From the NCBI RefSeq assembly GCF_964283195.1, contig NZ_CAXYLH010000018.1: DNA of 33,762 bases; one strand, 5' to 3'. The DNA is from Paratractidigestivibacter sp003150175 (lineage in GTDB: Bacteria; Actinomycetota; Coriobacteriia; Coriobacteriales; Atopobiaceae). This document shows, in pieces, positions 1-8,613 of this stretch (position 1 is its first letter; each line of letters opens with the position of its first letter). The notes under the pieces are model-generated. The model was not told where the DNA came from. It saw nothing but the letters and a program-made list of their open reading frames with translations, and searched no databases. A program made the position numbers and the translations under genes.

Positions 1-280
1 GCGAGGCTCATGTCGGCCGCGGGCTAGCCGCGGCCGGCGGCGGTTGCGAATTTACACACCGATTTGGACTTGACCCCTTCGATCTCACACCGATGAGTTT
101 TGAGCCCACGATTAGCCCGGGCATGGCCTTAAGCGAGTATTGCGCAGCGTAACTGCGCCCCCGAAGCCGCAACGGCGGGTTTCGCGCAGCGGTCGACGCT
201 CCCCCGGCGTCGCAACGGTGCAGCTGAACGAATCCAGGCGCATCGACCCCCCCGAATATGTCCAAACCCCGAAATTAATC
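1..280. other. Non-coding leader region with two hairpins
   Basis: I see no credible gene here; the short open frames lack a ribosome binding site and family resemblance. There is an 8-bp stem GGCCGCGG/CCGCGGCC around a 5-base loop at 15-35 and a small GCGCAG/CTGCGC hairpin near 146-162. Neither is followed by a clear T tract. The region may be the tail of an upstream transcription unit or an intergenic repeat. Confidence 0.4.
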
Positions 281-308
281 TTGACGTATGAACAGATGCT
301 CATATAAT
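281..308 (+). promoter_or_regulatory. Sigma-A type promoter of the metal-resistance operon
   Basis: The -35 box TTGACG (281-286) and a perfect -10 box TATAAT (303-308) are separated by 16 bases. The ATG of the arsR-type gene follows at 337, with an AAAGGAG ribosome binding site at 323-329. Confidence 0.8.
287..304. promoter_or_regulatory. ArsR/SmtB-type operator inside the promoter
   Basis: TATGAACAGATGCTCATA is an imperfect 18-bp palindrome (14 of 18 positions symmetric). It has the ATGA...TCAT half-sites typical of SmtB/CzrA/CadC operators. It fills the spacer between the -35 and -10 boxes, so bound repressor would block RNA polymerase and metal binding would release it. This implies autoregulation of the operon by its first gene. 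Confidence 0.7.
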
Positions 309-336
309 CAAGTGGACCCGAGAAAGGAGCACCGCC

Positions 337-672
337 ATGTGCGACGACCCCAATGGCCCCATCCCCGTCGGCGAGTCACTCGACGAGCTGCCCGACGAGG
401 AGCTGCTCTACGACCTGGCCGACCTCTTCAAGGTGTTCTCCGACACCACTCGCATCAAGATCCTGTTTTCCCTTATGGGTCGCGAGCTGTGCGTGGCGGA
501 CATCGCCGAGGAGACCGGCAGCACCCAATCCGCGGTCTCCCACCAGCTCCGCACGCTCAAGCAGGCGCACCTCGTCAAGTTCGAGCGAGACGGCCGCAAC
601 ATCGTCTACTCGCTCGCCGACGACCACGTGTACACCATGCTCAACCAGGGCATGAGCCACATCTGCGAGTGA
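337..672 (+). CDS. ArsR/SmtB-family metal-sensing repressor
   Basis: This is a 111-residue winged-helix repressor of normal length for the ArsR/SmtB family. The helix-turn-helix spans about residues 52-76 (ADIAEETGSTQSAVSHQLRTL), followed by the wing (FERDGRNIVYSL). The C-terminal helix carries D95-x-H97-x10-H108-x2-E111, which matches the alpha-5 zinc site of SmtB/CzrA exactly. The alpha-3 segment is ELCVADIAE, with one Cys instead of the Cys pair of CadC or ArsR. I therefore infer sensing of Zn(II), possibly Co(II) or Cd(II), through the alpha-5 site. The gene heads an operon with an HMA protein and a P-type ATPase, and an operator-like palindrome overlaps its own promoter. The start at 337 is fixed by the AAAGGAG eight bases upstream. 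Confidence 0.9.
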   Translation: MCDDPNGPIPVGESLDELPDEELLYDLADLFKVFSDTTRIKILFSLMGRELCVADIAEETGSTQSAVSHQLRTLKQAHLVKFERDGRNIVYSLADDHVYTMLNQGMSHICE

Positions 673-744
673 CTCGCGGCGACCAAAGAACAGCTAATCA
701 ACCGGGCGAGGCGCTCCCCCGCCCCAAAATAGAAAGGCACCACC

Positions 745-963
745 ATGAAGAAGTCCTTCAAGCTCGACGAGATCGACTGCGCCAACTGCGCCCGTGAGCT
801 CCAGGACGAGCTCGCTAAGCTCGATGGCGTCCAGTCCGTTTCCGTGAACTTCATAACCCAGAAGCTCACGCTCGAGGCCGCCGACGACGAGTTCGACGCC
901 GTGCTCGAGCGCGTCGTCGACTTCACCGCCGACGCCGAGCCGGACTGCGAGATTATCCGCTAG
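745..963 (+). CDS. Stand-alone heavy-metal-associated (HMA) domain protein
   Basis: This 72-residue protein is one ferredoxin-like HMA domain. Its metal-binding loop is D11-C12-A-N-C15 close to the N terminus, and DCxxC with a preceding Asp is the variant seen in Zn/Cd/Pb ATPases of the ZntA/CadA type rather than the MxCxxC of copper chaperones. A further Cys (C68) lies near the C terminus. Such domains are usually fused to the N terminus of the ATPase. Here the domain is a separate cytosolic protein and the downstream ATPase has none, so it probably delivers metal to the pump or senses metal for it. A ribosome binding site (AGAAAGG) lies just upstream of the ATG. It lies 72 bases after the repressor gene. 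Confidence 0.85.
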   Translation: MKKSFKLDEIDCANCARELQDELAKLDGVQSVSVNFITQKLTLEAADDEFDAVLERVVDFTADAEPDCEIIR

Positions 964-981
964 CAGCCCTCATGCAACCCG

Positions 982-1057
982 AGGCCTGTGTGGTTCATTC
1001 CCTGCTCACTTCGCCGCTGCGCGGCTCAGAAATCGCGTGAATGAACCACACAGGCCT
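982..1057. repeat. Perfect 19-bp inverted repeat with 38-base centre
   Basis: The arms at 982-1000 and 1039-1057 are exact reverse complements (they begin AGGCCTGTGTGG and end CCACACAGGCCT). The centre holds a second small hairpin, GCCGC-TGC-GCGGC, at 1013-1025. There is no T tract, so it is not a standard terminator. It sits between the HMA gene and the ATPase gene and would form a strong RNA hairpin or DNA cruciform. Confidence 0.85.
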
Positions 1058-1105
1058 TCGCCCCGGGGCAGACTCGCTCAACGCTTTGATGTAATGGAGG
1101 ACCTC

Positions 1106-3043
1106 ATGGCTGACCAAAAGAAAAAGAAGAAGCGCAGGAAAAAGGAGTCGCTCGAGCACAAGCGCAACCGTATCCTGATAGCGCTCGCGGTCTTCGCGGT
1201 CGTTTTCGCGCTCGACGAGCTCGGCGCCCTTCGCGCCGCCTTCGGAACCCCGGGCTGCGTTTATGCGAGCTTCGTGCTGTTCCTCGTTCCGTTCATCATC
1301 GCCGGCCATGACGTCCTCACCAAGGCATGGAGCAACATCCGCCGCGGCCAGGCCTTTGACGAGAGCTTCCTCATGACCGTCGCCACGCTGGGCGCCTTCG
1401 CGATGGTGTTCTTCCCCGACACCGACCCGCACATGGCCGAGGGCGCCGCGGTCATGCTCTTCTACCAGGTCGGCGAGCTTTTCCAGGCCTATGCCGTCGG
1501 AAAGAGCCGCAAGTCCATCTCCGACATGATGGATATCGCGCCCGACTACGCCAACATCGAGGGCGCCGACGGCGCGCTCGAGCAGGTCGACCCCGATGAG
1601 GTCGCCGTCGGCACCGTCATCGTGATCAAGCCCGGCGAGCGCGTGCCCATCGACGGCGTGGTCGTCGAAGGCGCGACCCAGCTCGACACCGCCGCCCTCA
1701 CCGGCGAGTCCGTCCCCCGCCACGCTGAGGTCGGCAGCGAGGTCATCAGCGGCTGCATCAACATGACCGGCCTCATCAAGGTCCGCACCACCAAGCCCTT
1801 CGGCGAGTCCACCGTCGCCCGCGTCCTCGAGCTCGTGGAGAACGCCAGCGAGAAGAAGGCAAAGACCGAGAACTTCATCACCCGCTTCGCCCGCGTCTAC
1901 ACCCCCGCCGTCACCGGCGCGGCCGTGTTGCTCGCCCTCGTCGGCGGCATCGCGACCGGCGCCTGGAGCGACTGGATCCTGCGCGGCCTCACGTTCCTCG
2001 TCGTCAGCTGCCCGTGCGCCCTCGTGATCAGCGTCCCGCTGAGCTTCTTCGGCGGCATCGGCGGCGCGTCGAAGATCGGCGTCCTCATCAAGGGCTCCAG
2101 CTACCTCGAGGCGCTCTCGGAGGTCGACACCGTCGTCTGCGACAAGACCGGCACCCTGACCAAGGGCACCTTCGAGGTCGTCGCGACCCATCCCGAGCAG
2201 GGCTACACCGCGGACCAGCTCCTCGAGCTCGCGGCCCACGCCGAGGCGTTCTCCGACCACCCCATCGCGGTCTCCGTCCGCGAGGCGTACCAGGGCGTCC
2301 TCGACCCCAAGCGCGTGACGGAGTCCGCCAACGAGGCGGGCCACGGCGTCATCGCCACCATCGACGGCAAGAAGGTCCTCGTCGGCAACGACAAGCTCCT
2401 CGCCGAGGCGGGCCTCGACGCCCCCAGCTGCGAGGTCGTCGGCACCATCCTCCACGTGTCCGTCGACGGCACCTACGCCGGCCACATCGTGATCGCCGAC
2501 ATGGTCAAGGACGATGCCGCACAGACCGTCGCCGACCTGCACGCCGTCGGCGTGCGCCGCGTCGTCATGCTCACCGGCGACCGCGAGGAGGTCGCGGCGG
2601 CCGTCTCCAAGCAGCTCGGCATCGACGAGTACCACGCGCAGCTCCTCCCTGGCGACAAGGTCGACCACGTCGAGCGCCTCCTCTCCTCCGAAGACGGCAA
2701 GCACAAGCTCGCCTTCGTCGGCGACGGCATCAACGATGCGCCTGTCCTCACCCGCGCCGACGTGGGCATCGCCATGGGCGCGATGGGCTCCGACGCCGCC
2801 ATCGAGGCCGCCGACGTCGTCCTCATGGACGACAAGCCCTCCAACATCGCCCGCGCCATGCGCGTCTCGCGCAAGACCATGCGCATCGTGTGGCAGAACA
2901 TCATCTTTGCCCTCGGCGTCAAGCTACTCATCCTCATGCTGGCCGCCCTCGGCATCGCGAACATGTGGCTCGCCGTCTTCGGCGACGTGGGCGTGGCCAT
3001 CATCGCGATCCTCAACGCCATGCGCGCCATGCGGGTCGAGTAG
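1106..3043 (+). CDS. P1B-type heavy-metal-exporting ATPase (Zn/Cd/Pb type)
   Basis: This 645-residue membrane pump couples ATP hydrolysis to metal export. Visible hallmarks are the membrane metal-site motif SCPCAL, the phosphorylation motif DKTGTLT, the TGES actuator motif, the HP motif (SDHPIA), GDGINDAP and the last-helix motif GDVGVAIIAILNAMR with the conserved Asp of Zn/Cd pumps. This places it in the CadA/ZntA (P1B-2-like) group. The start at 1106 is preferred because GGAGG lies at 1096-1100; an in-frame ATG at 1037 falls inside the inverted repeat and has no ribosome binding site. The protein has no HMA domain. Its N terminus is instead a short lysine/arginine-rich tail (MADQKKKKKRRKKE). 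The separate HMA protein upstream probably replaces the missing domain. Confidence 0.93.
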   Translation: MADQKKKKKRRKKESLEHKRNRILIALAVFAVVFALDELGALRAAFGTPGCVYASFVLFLVPFIIAGHDVLTKAWSNIRRGQAFDESFLMTVATLGAFAMVFFPDTDPHMAEGAAVMLFYQVGELFQAYAVGKSRKSISDMMDIAPDYANIEGADGALEQVDPDEVAVGTVIVIKPGERVPIDGVVVEGATQLDTAALTGESVPRHAEVGSEVISGCINMTGLIKVRTTKPFGESTVARVLELVENASEKKAKTENFITRFARVYTPAVTGAAVLLALVGGIATGAWSDWILRGLTFLVVSCPCALVISVPLSFFGGIGGASKIGVLIKGSSYLEALSEVDTVVCDKTGTLTKGTFEVVATHPEQGYTADQLLELAAHAEAFSDHPIAVSVREAYQGVLDPKRVTESANEAGHGVIATIDGKKVLVGNDKLLAEAGLDAPSCEVVGTILHVSVDGTYAGHIVIADMVKDDAAQTVADLHAVGVRRVVMLTGDREEVAAAVSKQLGIDEYHAQLLPGDKVDHVERLLSSEDGKHKLAFVGDGINDAPVLTRADVGIAMGAMGSDAAIEAADVVLMDDKPSNIARAMRVSRKTMRIVWQNIIFALGVKLLILMLAALGIANMWLAVFGDVGVAIIAILNAMRAMRVE

Positions 3044-3059
3044 CCTACTTCAACCAGCG

Positions 3060-3115
3060 GAAGGCCCGGTCACAGAGCCGCGAGAACCTCGGGGCTTTGT
3101 GGCCGGGCCTTCTTT
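3060..3115 (+). terminator. Intrinsic terminator of the metal operon
   Basis: A long stem pairs GAAGGCCCGG (3060-3069) with CCGGGCCTTC (3103-3112), extended by CACAGAGCC with GGCTTTGTG (one G-U pair), and is followed by TTT. It lies 16 bases after the ATPase stop codon. Confidence 0.8.
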
Positions 3116-3177
3116 CCATGCGAGTCGCGAAGCGAGCGAGCGCGCAGCGCGAGCGCCGAGCAATGGGAAGAAGGGCC
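3105..3177. repeat. Second inverted repeat overlapping the terminator arm
   Basis: Bases 3105-3120 (GGGCCTTCTTTCCATG) are nearly complementary to 3161-3177 (CAATGGGAAGAAGGGCC). Between them is a GCG/GAG-rich stretch. The left arm shares bases with the right arm of the terminator, so the two folds exclude each other. It lies between convergent genes and may stop transcripts of the minus-strand gene ending at 3203, although no T tract is visible on that strand. Confidence 0.5.
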
Positions 3178-3202
3178 TCCCCCCTCGCCCCGCGGCGATC
3201 CC

Positions 3203-6032
3203 CTACCCCAGCAGCGCCTCGAAGTCCTCGGGCGGCATGGGACGATAGTACTTGAAGCCCTGCGCGATGCCGAGGCCGACGGAGCACACGAGCTTCTCCT
3301 GCTCCTCGGTCTCGATGCCCTCGACGATGACGGGGACGTCGAGCGTGCGGGCCATGCTCGCCACGCTGCGCACGATGCCGGCGCTCTTCTCGTCGTTGAC
3401 GCTGCCGTTGGGCAGGAAGCTCCGGTCCAGCTTGATGGCGTCGACGTTCATGTCGCTCAGCATCGCCAGCGACGAGCGGCCCGTGCCGAAGTCGTCCATA
3501 TGGACGTGGAAGCCCTTCTGGTGGAAGCGCGCGACGAGCGCCGCGACGCCCTTCTCGTCCTCGGCGAAGGCACTCTCGGTGATCTCCACGCGAATGAGCT
3601 CGCTCGGGATCCGCAGCTCCTCGACCTGCGAGCTCAGGTACTCGACGACGTCGAACGAGGCGATGTCCACGCGGCTCAGGTTGATGGCCACGGGCACGGT
3701 GCGCCCGCCGGCGTCCATCCAGATGCGCAGCCGCTCCATGAGCGAGCGCCAGACGGCCTTGTCGAGCGTGACGACGAAGCCGCTCTTTTCCAGCACGTCC
3801 ATGAACTGCCCGGGCGAGGTGACGCTGCCGTCCTTGTGGCGCCAGCGGGCGAGCGCCTCGGCACCGATGATCCGCCCCGTCTCGATCTCCACCTGCGGCT
3901 GCAGGTAGAACATGATGCGCCCCTCCGTCACCGCGTACTGGAACTTGGAGAGCAGGAGGTGCTCGCCGCGCTCGCGCGCGTACTCGACCGGCTGGAAGTA
4001 CTTGACGTGGTTCTCGTAGTCGCGCTTCGCCGCCGTGCAGGCGAAGGTCGCCTTCGAGTACTCGTCGATGCCGATCTCGGCGCGCTCCTCGAGCGGGTAG
4101 ACGCCCAAAGACGGCGTGAAGCCCACGGAGTCGTCGAACGACGCTATGACCTCGCACAACCGGAGGAACACGTCGTCGATGAGGGTCCACTCGTTGGGGC
4201 ACAGCAAGGTGAAGTCGTCGTTGCCCCAGAACCCGGCGACGCCGTTGCCCGCGCGCTCGGCCCGCGCGAGGGTCGCGCCCACCGCGGCGAGCAGCTCGTT
4301 TCCGCGGCCTTGGCCATGCCACTCGTTGAAGATGTGCATGTTGCCGATGTCGATCTTCACCAGGCAGCACTTCTGGGATCCCGCTCCCGCGCAGTAGAGG
4401 TTCGAGCGGCGGAGGAACTCGTTCGAGCGCCAAAGCCCGGTCAGGGGGTCGATATTCTCCTCGACCGCGACGTCCCCGACGGCGGCGCGGCGCACGGGCA
4501 GCTCGCCTTCCTTGCTCTGCGACTCGCACAGGTCGCGCAGGTCGCTCAGCACCGAGAACGTGCCCGCCGAGACGACGCTGTGGTGGCGCGACACCACAAC
4601 CGCGGGCACGCGGAGCAGCTTGTCTTTGACCTCGAGCGGCGAGAAGAGCCTGTGGCGGATCGCGTCGGCGAGCTCGGAGGTGGTCTTCTGGTCGGCGCCC
4701 TCGGCCACGACCAGAAGCGAGCGCCGCGGTAGCGGAACACCTTCGCGCGCCCGCGCAGCAGCGAGACCAGGCGCGCTGCGGTCTCGGCGAGGATGCCGTC
4801 GCCCACGACGTACCCGTAGACGGAGTTGTAGCGCTCGAAATCCTCGAGCTTGGTCATGATGAGCCCGGCGGACGCGCCCGAGATCCGGCACTCCTCGATG
4901 CGCGAGATCAGCGCGCGGACGTCGGGCAGCGCCGAGGAGGGGTCAGCCATGTCGGCGATGCTGTAGTTCGAGATGATGCCGACGAAGAGCGCGGGCTCGT
5001 CCTCGCTGCCGTTCAGGCGGTAGCCCCGGATCTCGCACATGGCGTAGCGGCCAGAGGCGTCGCGCATGCGGTACTGGACCGAGCAGCGCTGCGTTCTCCC
5101 CTCGCACAGGTCGATGACGTCGGAGAGCCAGGCGTCGCGGTCCTCGGGGTGCGCGAGCCCGGCGAAGACGTCGATCGCGTTCGGGACGTTCTCGCCGGGA
5201 AGCGCCAGGTCGCGCACAGCGTTGACCGACCAGCGGCTCTGGTTCGTGGCGATGTCGTGCACAAAGAAGTACCGGCCCTTCATGCACAGCGAGAGCGTCT
5301 GGAAGATCCGGTCGTCGAAGATGTCGCCCGCGGTGAGGGCGCGCCCCGCCCCGCCGGTGACCTCGCGGCGCCGGTGCGCGAGCTTGTAGACGTACATGCG
5401 GCGGTCGAGGTCGAGGGTGAGCTGGCGGCGCTTGTCTCCGCGGACGGGGTCGATCACGGAGCAGCCGTAGCTGAACGTGAAGGCCAGTGAGCCGTCGGGG
5501 CTCTGCTCGTTGGCCATGAGGCCCTCGCGCACCGCCTCGAGGCGGTCGCCGAGCTCATCGGGGGAGCTGATGGGAGAGACGATGACGAACTCGTCGCCGC
5601 CCACGCGATAGAGCTTCTCGCCCTCGTCAGCGCGCAGGCAGTCGCCGAGGTAGTGGGACGCGGTCTGTATAAAGCGGTCCCCTGCGGCGTGCCCCCGCAG
5701 CGGTCGTTGCAGGCCTTGAGGTTGTCCAGGTCGATGAAGGCGATGCAGAAGCGGCTCCCGGCGTCCCAGAGCACATCGACGTCCTGATTGAAGCAGGCGC
5801 GGTTCCCGGCGCCGGTGAGCGCGTCGGTGAGGGCCGCGCGCGTGACGCGGAGCTCCCGGTCGATCGCCGCGCCGAGCGCGTCTGCGAGCTCGTTGAGCCT
5901 GCACCCCAGCGGCCGTAGCTCTTCGGGGAGCCCGCCGCAGTCGAGCGGCGGCACCATCCCGCCGTCGTAGGTCAGGGCGGACTCGGCGAAGCGCTCGAGC
6001 GTCTCTAGGCCGTTGTTGACGGGTGAGCCCAT
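3203..6032 (-). pseudogene. GGDEF-PAS-GGDEF-GGDEF-EAL cyclic-di-GMP protein, two frameshifts
   Basis: Joined across two breaks this encodes about 943 residues. Domains in order are: a GGDEF domain with an intact YRVGGDEF motif near residue 145 and an FIDLDNLK metal segment; a PAS-like domain; a degenerate GGDEF (RYRG in place of the signature); a third degenerate GGDEF (GNDDF); and a C-terminal EAL domain. The EAL domain keeps EAL, NLS, ITES, MDDFGTG, IKLD, VEGIE and AQGF, so it looks catalytically complete. As written, the frame is lost in a run of five C (plus strand 5692-5696), within the NDRxGHxxGD segment of the first GGDEF, and again at about 4719-4730, inside the second. The start at 6032 has GAGGAGG just upstream; the ATG at 6068 does not. 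If the gene is real and intact it would both make and degrade c-di-GMP. It may be a true pseudogene or a victim of indel errors. Confidence 0.8.
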
Positions 6033-6420
6033 GTGCCTCCTCATTCGCGCGGCGGGCCGAAGTTGCATTATTTTAATAATATGCCATGAGACCGCGGCGG
6101 GTTCTTGCAGATACGAGCGTTAAACGACGATTGAGCGGATATGCTCCGCGAACGGAAAAGCCCCCGCCGAGGAAGGGGAACGGCGGGGGCTACAAGGAAA
6201 GAAGGTACTTACAATGTACCCCGTCCCACGCCGCTCAATCACCCGCAGGTCAAGTACACATTCCCGCCACGCGGCCTCCATGCGCGCGCCACAAACCTTT
6301 TGCTCGGGGCACGCCGGGCCGGCTCTGCGCGCGGCATACCGGGCCCCGTGCGCAATTCAGCCCGGCCGTGGCGGCTGGTTGCGGCTAGGATAAGTGAAGA
6401 AACCAGCGCGAAGGAGCCTC
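6033..6420. other. Divergent intergenic region, no gene seen
   Basis: This 388-base region separates the minus-strand c-di-GMP gene from the plus-strand ygiQ gene. It holds a strong minus-strand terminator-like hairpin at 6156-6191, a small GGTAC...GTACC hairpin just to its right (within about 6212-6230), and an AT-rich patch at 6067-6082 that may contain the -10 region of the c-di-GMP gene. I looked for SRP RNA, 6S RNA and c-di-GMP riboswitch consensus blocks on both strands and did not find them. Confidence 0.5.
6156..6191 (-). terminator. Strong orphan terminator or attenuator hairpin
   Basis: A perfect 11-bp stem pairs AGCCCCCGCCG (6159-6169) with CGGCGGGGGCT (6181-6191) around an 11-base loop. 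On the minus strand it is followed by TTTT, a classic intrinsic terminator. No minus-strand gene precedes it. It lies about 125 bases upstream of the c-di-GMP gene start at 6032, so it could be a leader attenuator or the end of a small RNA. Confidence 0.7.
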
Positions 6421-8610
6421 ATGCCAGACCAGCACCGCAGCAAGAAGAACAAGCCCTCCCCCGCCGCGGGCCCAGGACGGTCGGTGGCCGCGGGCCAGGG
6501 AAAATCCGCAGCCGCGAGCGCGAAACAGCACGCCAAGCCCGCGGCGCCGAAGCGCCCCGTCAAGCCCGCCGCCCCCGAGCGCCCGCCGCGCGAGGCCTTC
6601 CTCCCCGTGAGCCGAGCGGACATGGACGCCCGCGGTTGGGACCAGTGCGACTTCGTCTACATCTGCGGCGACGCCTACGTCGACCACCCGAGCTTCGGCA
6701 TGTCCATCGTCAGCCGCGAGCTCGAGGCCCACGGCTACAAGGTGGGCATCATCTGCCAGCCCGACTGGCACGACCCGGAGAGCATCGCCGCGCTCGGCGA
6801 GCCTCGCCTGGCCTTCCTCGTCAGCGCGGGAAACATGGACTCCATGGTCAACCACTACACCGTGGCAAAGAAGCGCCGCCACAAGGACTTCTACACCCCC
6901 GGCGGCCGCATGGGCGCGCGCCCCGACCACGCCGTGACGGTCTACTCCAACCTCATCCGCCGCACGTTCAAGCACACCCCCATCGTACTCGGGGGCATCG
7001 AGGCGAGCCTGCGGCGCCTCGCGCACTACGACTACTGGTCCGACTCCCTCAAGCGCTCGGTGCTTCTGGACTCGGGCGCGGACCTGCTCCTCTACGGCAT
7101 GGGAGAGCGCTCCATCGTCGAGATGGCCGACGCCCTGGCCGGCGGCATCCCCATCGACCAGGTCACCTGGATCGCGGGCTCGGCGTACAAGGCGCGCTCC
7201 CTCGACGACGTGTACGACTACGAGCTTTTGCCCACCTACGACGAGCTGCGCGCCGACCGCCTCGCCTACGCACGGAGCTTCGCCGTCCAGTACCGCAACA
7301 TGGACTCGATCACGGCCAAGCGCCTCGTGGAGCCCTACCCCGCCGACAACCTCTACGTCGTGCAGAACCCGCCCACGGCGCCTCTCTCTACCGAGGAGCT
7401 CGACGCCGTCTACGAACTGCCCTACGCGCGCGCCTGGCACCCGGACTACGACGCCGCGGGCGGCGTGCCGGCGTTCGACTTCGACGAGGTGCGCTTCTCC
7501 ATCGCGGCGAACCGCGGGTGCTTCGGCGAGTGCAGCTTCTGCGCCATCACCTTCCACCAGGGCCGCGTCGTGCAGGTGCGCAGCCACGACAGCATCATGC
7601 GCGAGGCGGAGGCGCTCACGCACGACCCGAGCTTCAAGGGCTACATCACCGACGTGGGCGGCCCCACGGCGAACTTCGGCCGCTCCGCCTGCGACAAGCA
7701 GGCCAAACACGGCGTCTGCTCGAACCGCCGCTGCATGTGGCCGAAGCTCTGCCCCAACATGGTGGTCGAGGAGGACTCCTACGCCGACCTGCTGCGCGAC
7801 CTGCGCCAGCTCCCGGGGGTAAAGAAGGTCTTCGTCCGCAGCGGCGTGCGCTTCGACTACACCCTGGCCGACAAATCCGACAAGTTCCTCGACGAGCTCG
7901 TGCGCCACCACGTGAGCGGCCAGCTGCGCCTCGCGCCCGAGCACGTGAGCGACACGGTGCTCGCCGCCATGGGCAAGCCGCCGCGCGCCGTCTACGAGGC
8001 GTTCTGCCGCCGCTTCGAGCGCGCGACGAAGGCCGCCGGGCTCGAGCAGTACGTGGTCCCCTACCTCATCAGCAGCCACCCCGGCTCCACGATGAAGGAG
8101 GCCGTCGAGCTCGCCGAGGCCGTGCGCGACATGGGCTACATGCCCGAGCAGGTCCAGGACTTCTACCCCACGCCGTCGACCATGAGCACGTGCATGTTCT
8201 ACACAGGCGTCGACCCGAGGAACATGCAGCCCATCTACGTGCCGCGCGACCCGCACGAGAAGGCCATGCAGCGCGCGCTCATCCAGTACCGCAAGCCCGA
8301 GAACTGGCAGCTCGTGCACGAGGCGCTGCTGCGCGCGGGGCGCCAAGACCTCATCGGCTTCGAGCCGCGCTGCCTGATCCGCCCCTACCCGCCCAAGGCG
8401 CGCGACGAGAAGAAGGGCGCGGCGCGGGGAAAGAAGGGCGCGGGACCCCGAGGCGCGGGAGCGAAGGCCGGCGGCTCGAAGGGGGCGAAGGCCGGCGGCG
8501 CGAGGGGCGCGGCGGCCAACCGCGGCGCCAAGGCCCCAAAGGCCCCCGCCGCCGGCACAAAGAAGGGCCCGCGCAAAGGCGGGCCCACGAGGAAGAAACC
8601 GATGAACTGA
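6421..8610 (+). CDS. ygiQ: YgiQ-family radical SAM protein
   Basis: This 729-residue protein matches the length and order of the YgiQ family (UPF0313). The N-terminal domain begins near VSRADMDARGWDQCDFVYICGDAYVDHPSFG, a family signature. The radical SAM core carries the [4Fe-4S] ligands CFGECSFC at C367, C371 and C374. The cellular substrate of YgiQ is not established. Both ends are unusual: residues 1-60 are Lys/Pro/Ala-rich and the last 70 or so are a Lys/Gly/Ala/Arg-rich low-complexity tail, which may bind nucleic acid or simply be disordered. The start at 6421 is preferred over the in-frame GTG at 6394 because AAGGAG lies at 6411-6416. The gene stands alone and ends in its own terminator. 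Confidence 0.92.
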   Translation: MPDQHRSKKNKPSPAAGPGRSVAAGQGKSAAASAKQHAKPAAPKRPVKPAAPERPPREAFLPVSRADMDARGWDQCDFVYICGDAYVDHPSFGMSIVSRELEAHGYKVGIICQPDWHDPESIAALGEPRLAFLVSAGNMDSMVNHYTVAKKRRHKDFYTPGGRMGARPDHAVTVYSNLIRRTFKHTPIVLGGIEASLRRLAHYDYWSDSLKRSVLLDSGADLLLYGMGERSIVEMADALAGGIPIDQVTWIAGSAYKARSLDDVYDYELLPTYDELRADRLAYARSFAVQYRNMDSITAKRLVEPYPADNLYVVQNPPTAPLSTEELDAVYELPYARAWHPDYDAAGGVPAFDFDEVRFSIAANRGCFGECSFCAITFHQGRVVQVRSHDSIMREAEALTHDPSFKGYITDVGGPTANFGRSACDKQAKHGVCSNRRCMWPKLCPNMVVEEDSYADLLRDLRQLPGVKKVFVRSGVRFDYTLADKSDKFLDELVRHHVSGQLRLAPEHVSDTVLAAMGKPPRAVYEAFCRRFERATKAAGLEQYVVPYLISSHPGSTMKEAVELAEAVRDMGYMPEQVQDFYPTPSTMSTCMFYTGVDPRNMQPIYVPRDPHEKAMQRALIQYRKPENWQLVHEALLRAGRQDLIGFEPRCLIRPYPPKARDEKKGAARGKKGAGPRGAGAKAGGSKGAKAGGARGAAANRGAKAPKAPAAGTKKGPRKGGPTRKKPMN

Positions 8611-8613
8611 TGG

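Noticed and set aside
8..265. 85-codon minus-strand open frame at the left end
   Set aside because: No ribosome binding site was found and the product matches no family I know; it probably reflects an intergenic repeat.
995..2704. Long minus-strand open frame opposite the P-type ATPase
   Set aside because: Antisense shadow of a strongly supported gene.
6060..6400. c-di-GMP riboswitch, SRP RNA or 6S RNA
   Set aside because: The expected conserved blocks (for example the GEMM core or the SRP GGAAG/AGCA loop) are not visible on either strand; only the terminator hairpin is supported.
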